This document shows, in pieces, positions 1 to 4,562 of a DNA stretch of 7,177 nt. The DNA is taken from positions 1 through 7,177 of the forward strand of contig JAAZBQ010000666.1 in assembly GCA_012513725.1 (NCBI GenBank), written 5' to 3'. Source of the stretch: Chloroflexota bacterium (GTDB lineage: Bacteria > Chloroflexota > Anaerolineae > UBA1429). The notes beneath the pieces are model-generated. The model worked only from the letters and a program-made list of their open reading frames with translations, had not been told where the DNA came from and searched no databases. Every line of letters starts with the position of its first letter. Position 1 is the stretch's first letter. The position numbers were made by a program, and so were the translations under genes.

Positions 1-890
1 GCGCGCACGGCGTCCAGGAACTCCCGGTGGCGGGCCTGAAACCCGCCATAGACGTGCAGCTCCTCGCTGCCGGCCACCTCGCGGGTGTCGTACCGCACGC
101 CCTGGGTGTCGCCGTCGGCGTACAGCGTGCCCCCAACCTCGTGCTCCGCCTCGGCGCAGATCCCCGGGGCGTGCATCTCCACGGCAAAGATGCGCCGCCC
201 GCTGGTCCACGAGTTCAGCATCACGCCGGTGGCTCCGGTGTCAAAGTGCAACGTGGCGACCAAAAAGTTGATGTCGGGCACCCGGATGCGACGCAAGGTG
301 CTCTCGACGCCCTCGATCTCGCCGCCGCAGAGCCAGCGCAGGGTGTCGATGGCGTGGACGCCGTCGTCCATCATGTGGTCGCGTGCGCCGAGAAAGGGCT
401 CGATGTTGCATTTGTAGAACCTGCACAGGGCGTGGGTGATCGGCCCCCGCTTCAGGCACTCGTCCCGCAGCATCACGGCCAGGGGAGCGGCGCGCCGCTG
501 AAAGGAGACCTGGGTGATGCAGCCGTGCTCCTCGGCTAGGTGGGCCAGCGCCTGGGCCTGGTGCAGCGTGATCCCCATCGGTTTTTCGATGTACAGGTTC
601 TGCCCCTGGGTCAGGCACCAGGTCCAGAGGTCGTACATGATATGCGGCTGGCCGATGACGTACACGGCATCGGGAGCCACCGCGTCGACCATCTCCCGAT
701 AGTCGGTGTAGCGCCGCGACACGCCGTACCGATCCGCCGTGGCCGTCAGCCGCCCCTCGTCGATGTCGCAAGTCGCGGCGATCTCGACATCCTCTAGCGA
801 CGCCAACGATGGATAGTGGACGCTGTTCGCCATGCGGCCGGCGCCCACCACGGCCACCCGCAGCGTGCGGTCGCCGATGGGCGTGGCCAT
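1..890 (-). CDS. Gfo/Idh/MocA-family NAD(P)-dependent oxidoreductase, 3' end cut by window edge
   Basis: Soluble cytoplasmic dehydrogenase of the Gfo/Idh/MocA family, whose members oxidise or reduce a hydroxyl on sugars, inositols or sugar acids with NAD(P). The 296 visible codons show the N-terminal Rossmann fold with glycine motif GAGRMA at residues 16-21, then the family EKP motif at 102-104, whose Lys is usually catalytic. The segment DDGVHAID at 175-182 matches the family DxxxHxxD-type active-site helix. No signal peptide is present. The reading frame is open to the left edge; family members are usually 330-400 residues, so roughly 40-100 C-terminal residues are missing. The ATG at 890 directly follows the TAG of the upstream isomerase gene and has a GGAGG 5 nt before it, so this start is well supported. 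Pairing with a TIM-barrel isomerase is a common arrangement in sugar catabolic loci. The family call is firm; the substrate cannot be read from sequence. Confidence 0.93.
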   Translation of the reverse strand, partial: MATPIGDRTLRVAVVGAGRMANSVHYPSLASLEDVEIAATCDIDEGRLTATADRYGVSRRYTDYREMVDAVAPDAVYVIGQPHIMYDLWTWCLTQGQNLYIEKPMGITLHQAQALAHLAEEHGCITQVSFQRRAAPLAVMLRDECLKRGPITHALCRFYKCNIEPFLGARDHMMDDGVHAIDTLRWLCGGEIEGVESTLRRIRVPDINFLVATLHFDTGATGVMLNSWTSGRRIFAVEMHAPGICAEAEHEVGGTLYADGDTQGVRYDTREVAGSEELHVYGGFQARHREFLDAVR

Positions 891-1688
891 CTAGACCTCC
901 GCCGCAAAGAGCGACCGGGCAAATGCCAGGTCCTCGGCGATCAGGCGGTTCACGGCGCCCCCGTCGCTGTACTCGGCGGTCAGGCACACCACCCCGCGAT
1001 AGCCGCGGCGCTTGAGCTCGCCCACCACCTTGGGCCACGAGCAGAGCCCCTGGCGCCCCGAGGTCCAGTAGTGCTTCCACTCGGCGATCTCGGCTTCGGG
1101 GCCGTTGGTCCGCTGCCAAAAGGCGTTCTTGAGGTTTACCATGCCGAGTTTCGGCCACACGATGTCCAGGGCATGGTCCATCTCGCCGCCCTGGATGGCC
1201 TCGTGGGCCGCATCCCACACGACGCAGTAGTGCTTGGGGTCAAAGGGCCGCAGGAGGTCCATGATGCCCATCCCGTCGGGGACAAAGCGGCCAAAGTGAT
1301 TCTGCACGCCGATGGTGACCCCGTGATCCTCGAGGGCGGGCACCAGCGCTTCGTACTCGCGTTGCAGTCGGGCTACGGAATCGACATAATCCGACTCTGG
1401 CACCCGGGCCATCGTGCGGATCATGGGCACCCCCGCAGCCGCGCAGGCCTCGATGGTCGGCACGTCGGTGTCGCCCGCCACGCTATAGACCCGCACCCCC
1501 GCCCCGGCCAACGTCTGCACGGCGGCGGGCAGGTCGCGGCCGATCGTCTCCGGCTCCACCTGGTAGCCCGGGCGCACGGGGAACTCGATGCCGTCGAACC
1601 CCAGGCGGTGCACAAACTCACCCAGCTCCGCGAGGGGCATCGTCCACGGCTTGGTGAACACCGAGAACTGGATCGCCTGCTCTGTCAT
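891..1688 (-). CDS. Sugar phosphate isomerase/epimerase-type TIM barrel (xylose isomerase-like)
   Basis: A 265-residue cytoplasmic TIM barrel of the xylose isomerase-like / AP endonuclease 2 superfamily. Most sugar-related members isomerise or epimerise a keto sugar or inosose at a divalent metal. Visible marks are GFDGIEFP at 30-37 (second strand), VQNH at 128-131, DAAH at 159-162, VNLKN at 184-188 and LTAEYS at 236-241. In well-studied epimerases the four metal ligands are Glu, Asp, His and Glu; here the matching positions look like Gln129, Asp159, Asn185 and Glu239. The metal site is therefore altered, or this is a subfamily with its own chemistry. Length is normal and there is no signal peptide. 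The ATG at 1688 has CAGGAG at 1698-1703, 9 nt upstream. It starts 39 nt after the sulfatase stop and its stop touches the oxidoreductase start, so it is an operon member. The exact reaction is unknown; a keto-sugar epimerase or lyase working with the oxidoreductase is the best inference. Confidence 0.88.
   Translation of the reverse strand: MTEQAIQFSVFTKPWTMPLAELGEFVHRLGFDGIEFPVRPGYQVEPETIGRDLPAAVQTLAGAGVRVYSVAGDTDVPTIEACAAAGVPMIRTMARVPESDYVDSVARLQREYEALVPALEDHGVTIGVQNHFGRFVPDGMGIMDLLRPFDPKHYCVVWDAAHEAIQGGEMDHALDIVWPKLGMVNLKNAFWQRTNGPEAEIAEWKHYWTSGRQGLCSWPKVVGELKRRGYRGVVCLTAEYSDGGAVNRLIAEDLAFARSLFAAEV
896..900 (-). promoter_or_regulatory. Ribosome binding site inside the end of the upstream gene
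   Basis: On the minus strand GGAGG lies 5 nt before the ATG at 890 and is formed by the last sense codons of the isomerase gene (Ala-Glu-Val-stop). The stop TAG and the ATG are contiguous (TAGATG). This layout strongly suggests translational coupling of the isomerase and the oxidoreductase, and it fixes the oxidoreductase start. Confidence 0.75.
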
Positions 1689-1727
1689 GGCTGTGCTCTC
1701 CTGTGGCCGTTCGTGGCCGGTGGCGCC

Positions 1728-3218
1728 CTATGCGGGCAGGACGACGGTGTCGCCGGTGCGCGCCTGCCACCGACGGATCCGATCCTTGAGATCGGCGATG
1801 ACCTCCTCGTGCCCCGGCTCGGCGTACAGATTGCGCGTCTCGTAGGGGTCCTCGGTCAGGTTGTAAAGCTCATCCTCGCCGATGCTGCTCCAGTTCAGTT
1901 TCCAGCCCTCGGGCGTGATCACGGTGCGGACGGGGTCGCCGAGGGCGGTCACGATCTCCTCCTCGGTGGCCGTCTCTCGCCAGACGGGCAGGATGCTGGG
2001 CTGGCCGATCACATCGCCAAACCCGTTGTTGTAGCCCTGCCACTCGACCACCACGTCGCCCTCGGGCAGGGAGGGTTCCTCTCCGCGCAGGAAGGGCATC
2101 AGGCTGTAGCCCTGCAGGCCCTCGGGAACCGGCTGCCCCATGGCGTCGAGGATGGTGGGCACCACGTCGATCTGGCTGACCGGCTCCGCCACGTGGCGGC
2201 CGTCGTCGGCGACCCCCGGCACCCGCACGAGGAGGGGCACCGTGGCGGCCTCCTCGAACTGGGTGCACTTGGCCAGGAGGTGGTGGGCGCCCATCATGTC
2301 GCCGTGGTCCGAGGTGTAGATGACGATGGTGTCCTCAGCCAGGCCGTTCTCCTCCAGGGTGCGCAGGATGCGGCCCAGGTGGGTGTCCACCAGGCTGCAG
2401 AGGCCCCAGTAGTTGGCGATCATCCGCCGCCAGTCCGCCTCCGTCTTGAGGGGCAGTCCGCTGTGGCCGCCGTCCCGATAGCCGAGGTAGTACAGGCGCG
2501 TTTTGAGCGGGTTCTCCTCGCCCGGCAGATCCATAAAGTTGGGCGGCAAGGGGATGTCGGCGGGATCGTACTGGTTGTCGCGCGGACTGAAGTAGGGCAT
2601 GTGCGGCTCGAAAAAGTTCACCGTTAGGACAAACGGTTGCTCCCGGTTCTCCCGGATGAACCGGCTGGCCTCGTTCGCCACGTAGAACGGCTTCGAGTAC
2701 TCCTCGGGCAGCCGCGCGCAGTACCCCCGGCTAAAGGAGCGAAAGCCGTCCTTGGAGACCGAGTCGGGCCGAAAGCCGTTGGCCACCAGCCAGTGGTGGT
2801 AGGTGCTGTGGGCGTCGTGGTCGCGATAGTCCCGATAGTGCGACCGGTAGCCGTCGTCGATGCTGATGAAATCGTCAAAGCCGTGCTGGGCGAATATCTC
2901 GTCTCCCAGGTGCCACTTGCCGTGATAGCCGACGGCATAGTCGCTGAAATCGCCCAGTTCCGGCAGGCAGGGGACGTCCTCGGGCAGCGGCACGTTGTTC
3001 TCGATGCAGCCGTTCGTGTGCGGGTACAGCCCGGTGAGCAGCGTCGAACGCGACGGCGTGCACACCGACTGCGTGACGTAGGCCTTGTCGAACACCACGC
3101 TCTGAGAGGCGAGCCGGTCGAGGTTGGGCGTCTGGATACGGTCGTTCCCATAGGCCGCCATCGTGCGCGCGGCCTGCTCGTCGGTGAACACGTACAGGAG
3201 GTTGGGCTGTCTCTTCAT
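1728..3218 (-). CDS. Cys-type (formylglycine) sulfatase, cytoplasmic form
   Basis: A 496-residue type I sulfatase of the alkaline phosphatase superfamily, which hydrolyses sulfate esters. Its core is the modification motif C53-T-P-S-R57: Cys53 should be converted to formylglycine, the catalytic residue, by a maturase (FGE or anSME) not seen in this window. Other expected active-site pieces are Asp13 (TDE, metal), the GYHGKWHLG block at 97-105 with Lys101 and His103, EPHMPY at 204-209 with His206, the metal pair Asp304-His305 in SDHGD, and Lys317. The C-terminal part carries the usual ELYNLTEDPYETRNL block at 450-464. The protein begins MKRQPNLLYVF, directly with the first core strand, and has no signal peptide or lipobox, so it probably acts in the cytoplasm on an imported sulfated compound. 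The ATG is set by AAGGAG 4 nt upstream. Family assignment is firm; the substrate (sugar sulfate, choline sulfate or another ester) is not resolved, and phosphonate or phosphodiester activity is possible in this superfamily. Confidence 0.95.
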   Translation of the reverse strand: MKRQPNLLYVFTDEQAARTMAAYGNDRIQTPNLDRLASQSVVFDKAYVTQSVCTPSRSTLLTGLYPHTNGCIENNVPLPEDVPCLPELGDFSDYAVGYHGKWHLGDEIFAQHGFDDFISIDDGYRSHYRDYRDHDAHSTYHHWLVANGFRPDSVSKDGFRSFSRGYCARLPEEYSKPFYVANEASRFIRENREQPFVLTVNFFEPHMPYFSPRDNQYDPADIPLPPNFMDLPGEENPLKTRLYYLGYRDGGHSGLPLKTEADWRRMIANYWGLCSLVDTHLGRILRTLEENGLAEDTIVIYTSDHGDMMGAHHLLAKCTQFEEAATVPLLVRVPGVADDGRHVAEPVSQIDVVPTILDAMGQPVPEGLQGYSLMPFLRGEEPSLPEGDVVVEWQGYNNGFGDVIGQPSILPVWRETATEEEIVTALGDPVRTVITPEGWKLNWSSIGEDELYNLTEDPYETRNLYAEPGHEEVIADLKDRIRRWQARTGDTVVLPA

Positions 3219-3280
3219 GGCGCTCCTTCTATCGGTGGTCTGGCCGTCGCCTGGGTGATCCGCTGGAGGTCGGGCCCTAT

Positions 3281-3382
3281 CACGAATCCCACGAATGGCG
3301 GACGAATAGGAACTAATGCAATGGTCTCAAGATGTACTAGACGAGAGCTAACGAGATTCGTCCCAGATTCGTGTGGTTCGTG
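3281..3382. repeat. Imperfect 27-bp inverted repeat with iterated ACGAAT units
   Basis: The 190-nt gap between the lyase and sulfatase genes holds two 27-nt arms, 3281-3307 and 3356-3382, that are reverse complements at 22 of 27 positions, separated by 48 nt. Each arm is itself three iterations of an ACGAAT-like unit, starting at 3282, 3291 and 3302 on the left and mirrored as ATTCGT, ATTCGT and GTTCGT at 3356, 3367 and 3376 on the right, with spacings of 9 and 11 nt. The stretch is less GC-rich than the genes around it. It could be a small dispersed repeat (REP or MITE-like), a mRNA hairpin between two cistrons, or a multi-site protein-binding region. No coding capacity is apparent. Confidence 0.7.
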
Positions 3383-3408
3383 TTCCACCCTACAGATTCC
3401 CAAGGCAC

Positions 3409-4335
3409 CTACCCAATGCCCAGATCCACGCACTGCTCCCGCACCACCTCGCGCAGGTGGCGCACCATGGTGAACTCGGGCTCCTCCAAGGGCGCCTGCG
3501 TGATGCGGCAGTGGACCCCAATGGGCAGCCCCAGGTCGGCCAGGTACTGCTTGGCCGTTGCCGGATAGCGATGGGCCGCTGCCCGATCGCAGACCGTCAG
3601 GAGGTGCTGCAGGCGGGCGGCGCGCTCGGGCTGGTCGGCGTGGCGGCGGCACAGCCACACGAGGAGCTCGGGGTAAAAGTTGGCCGCCGTGCCCGAGTAG
3701 CCGTCCCCGCCGGCCTGCAGCGAGCCGAGGAGGGTGGGGGTGTTCGCGTTGTAGAAGCGAAAGGGCGTCCCCTGGGCCGCGGCGATCTTGGCCCGGATGG
3801 GGCCGATCCGACAGGACGTGTCCTTGTGGAACAAAAAGCGCCCCGTGCCGGCCGCCCAGCCCAGCATCTCGGGCGACAGGAGCCGGTGATAGGGCGCCGG
3901 GCACTCGTAGAGGCCCAGCGATACGTCGGGCGTCAGGTCCAGCAGGCGTTCGGCGTTGCGCCGCCAGACCGCCTCGCCCTCCGCTTCCTCGGCCAACTGG
4001 TTCACGATGACCACCACGCCGTCGACGCCGGTGTCGGCCATGCGCCGCACAAACGCGGCCTGCGCCTCCACCGCCCCCCCAAACGTGCCGCTGGCCACCA
4101 CGGGCACCCGACCTGCGGCGCGCTGCGCCACGCGCCTGGCCAGGGCCAGGCGCTCGTCCTCCTCGAGGGCGTACATCTCGCTGGAGAGGCACACGGCGAA
4201 CAGGCCGGAGACCCCGGCGGCCAGGTACCAGTCGGTGAGCGCGTCCAGACCGCGCCAGTCGATGGCGCGGTCCGGGGTGAACGGCGTCAGCATGACGGGC
4301 CAGACGCCGGAAGGGAATCGTGGGCTGTTGTTCAA
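3409..4335 (-). CDS. DHDPS/NAL-family class I lyase (aldolase or dehydratase), not a typical DapA
   Basis: A 308-residue TIM-barrel enzyme of the dihydrodipicolinate synthase / N-acetylneuraminate lyase family, which forms a Schiff base between a lysine and a pyruvate-like keto acid. The Schiff-base lysine is Lys171 in FLFHKDTS (167-174). Tyr143 in LYECP is the family proton-relay tyrosine. The barrel end motif GGDGYSGTAANFYPEL (209-224) is well preserved. The usual GTTGE is replaced by CLSSE (49-53), and the arginine that binds the second carboxylate in true DHDPS is not at its place five residues after the tyrosine (Pro148), although Arg151 is near. Lysine synthesis is therefore unlikely; a 2-keto-3-deoxy sugar acid aldolase, a dehydratase or a related retro-aldol role fits better. 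The start is TTG at 4335, chosen because GGAG stands 6 nt upstream and the next ATG (residue 15) would cut off the first strand. It is the first gene of the minus-strand unit. Confidence 0.9.
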   Translation of the reverse strand: MNNSPRFPSGVWPVMLTPFTPDRAIDWRGLDALTDWYLAAGVSGLFAVCLSSEMYALEEDERLALARRVAQRAAGRVPVVASGTFGGAVEAQAAFVRRMADTGVDGVVVIVNQLAEEAEGEAVWRRNAERLLDLTPDVSLGLYECPAPYHRLLSPEMLGWAAGTGRFLFHKDTSCRIGPIRAKIAAAQGTPFRFYNANTPTLLGSLQAGGDGYSGTAANFYPELLVWLCRRHADQPERAARLQHLLTVCDRAAAHRYPATAKQYLADLGLPIGVHCRITQAPLEEPEFTMVRHLREVVREQCVDLGIG

Positions 4336-4341
4336 GGCGGG

Positions 4342-4345
4342 CTCC
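4342..4345 (-). promoter_or_regulatory. Ribosome binding site deciding the TTG start of the lyase
   Basis: On the minus strand ACGGAG, with GGAG at 4345-4342, precedes the TTG at 4335 by 6 nt. No ATG or GTG is better placed, and the first in-frame ATG lies inside the first conserved strand, so the TTG start is favoured. Confidence 0.6.
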
Positions 4346-4356
4346 GTGGCATCAGG

Positions 4357-4413
4357 ATCGGCGCGTCCTCTGCGCCGGCTGGGCCAAGACTACATCATGC
4401 CCATCGGCGCGTC
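4357..4413. repeat. 11-bp direct repeat bracketing the minus-strand promoter
   Basis: The word ATCGGCGCGTC occurs at 4357-4367 and again at 4403-4413, 46 bp start to start. The second copy overlaps the -35 box of the minus-strand promoter candidate and the first lies in the expected leader. Paired sites in this position could be operators for a regulator acting on the lyase-sulfatase unit. The sequence is GC-rich, so chance recurrence cannot be excluded. Confidence 0.35.
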
Positions 4414-4415
4414 AA
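4387..4415 (-). promoter_or_regulatory. Candidate sigma70-like promoter for the lyase-sulfatase-isomerase-oxidoreductase unit
   Basis: On the minus strand TTGACG (4415-4410) is followed after 17 nt by TAGTCT (4392-4387). The -35 box matches five of six consensus bases and the spacing is ideal; the -10 box is moderate. Initiation near 4380 would give a leader of about 45 nt before the TTG start. Confidence 0.5.
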
Positions 4416-4444
4416 TAGGTGCTCGGCACGCCGGCCGTCGCCGC

Positions 4445-4474
4445 TTGACACGCGCAGCCCTCTCGTCCTATTCT
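4445..4474 (+). promoter_or_regulatory. Candidate sigma70-like promoter for the transketolase gene
   Basis: A perfect TTGACA at 4445-4450 is followed after 18 nt by TATTCT at 4469-4474 (CTATTC with 17 nt spacing overlaps it). Expected initiation is near 4481, leaving a leader of about 80 nt before the ATG at 4563. It is divergent from the minus-strand promoter, with 29 bp between the two -35 boxes. Confidence 0.6.
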
Positions 4475-4487
4475 GTAAACGGTTCCC
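4474..4487. promoter_or_regulatory. LacI/GalR-type operator-like sequence at the transketolase start site
   Basis: TGTAAACGGTTCCC overlaps the end of the -10 box and the expected start site. The left half resembles LacI/GalR-family half-sites with the usual central CG, but the right half is degenerate (4 of 7 positions symmetric). The position is right for repression. It rests on a short match only and no regulator gene is in the window. Confidence 0.25.
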
Positions 4488-4497
4488 GGCGCCGCGG

Positions 4498-4513
4498 ACG
4501 CCGCATCCGGCGT
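4498..4513 (+). other. GC-rich hairpin in the transketolase leader
   Basis: ACGCCG at 4498-4503 and CGGCGT at 4508-4513 can pair around a 4-nt loop (CATC), and the stem can extend by GG/CC past a one-base bulge. An upstream CGCCG at 4490-4494 could pair with the same downstream strand instead, so two mutually exclusive folds are possible. The GC-rich setting makes such stems common. Confidence 0.3.
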
Positions 4514-4562
4514 TCCGGCACCTGACCGGTATTGCCCCTCCATCGCTGAAAGGAGACACGTC

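Noticed and set aside
816..2627. 603-codon plus-strand frame opposite the isomerase and sulfatase genes
   Set aside because: It mirrors the codons of genuine minus-strand genes, is His/Gly/Val-rich without motifs, and crosses several real gene boundaries.
3303..3330. Possible internal promoter for the sulfatase (TTGAGA, 16 nt, TATTCG on the minus strand)
   Set aside because: The -10 box matches only three consensus bases and its sequence is part of the inverted-repeat unit; too weak to annotate.
4388..4402. Minus-strand mini-ORF ATG-GGC-ATG-ATG-TAG before the lyase
   Set aside because: It lies between the -35 and -10 boxes of the candidate promoter, so it would not be transcribed from it, and it has no ribosome site.
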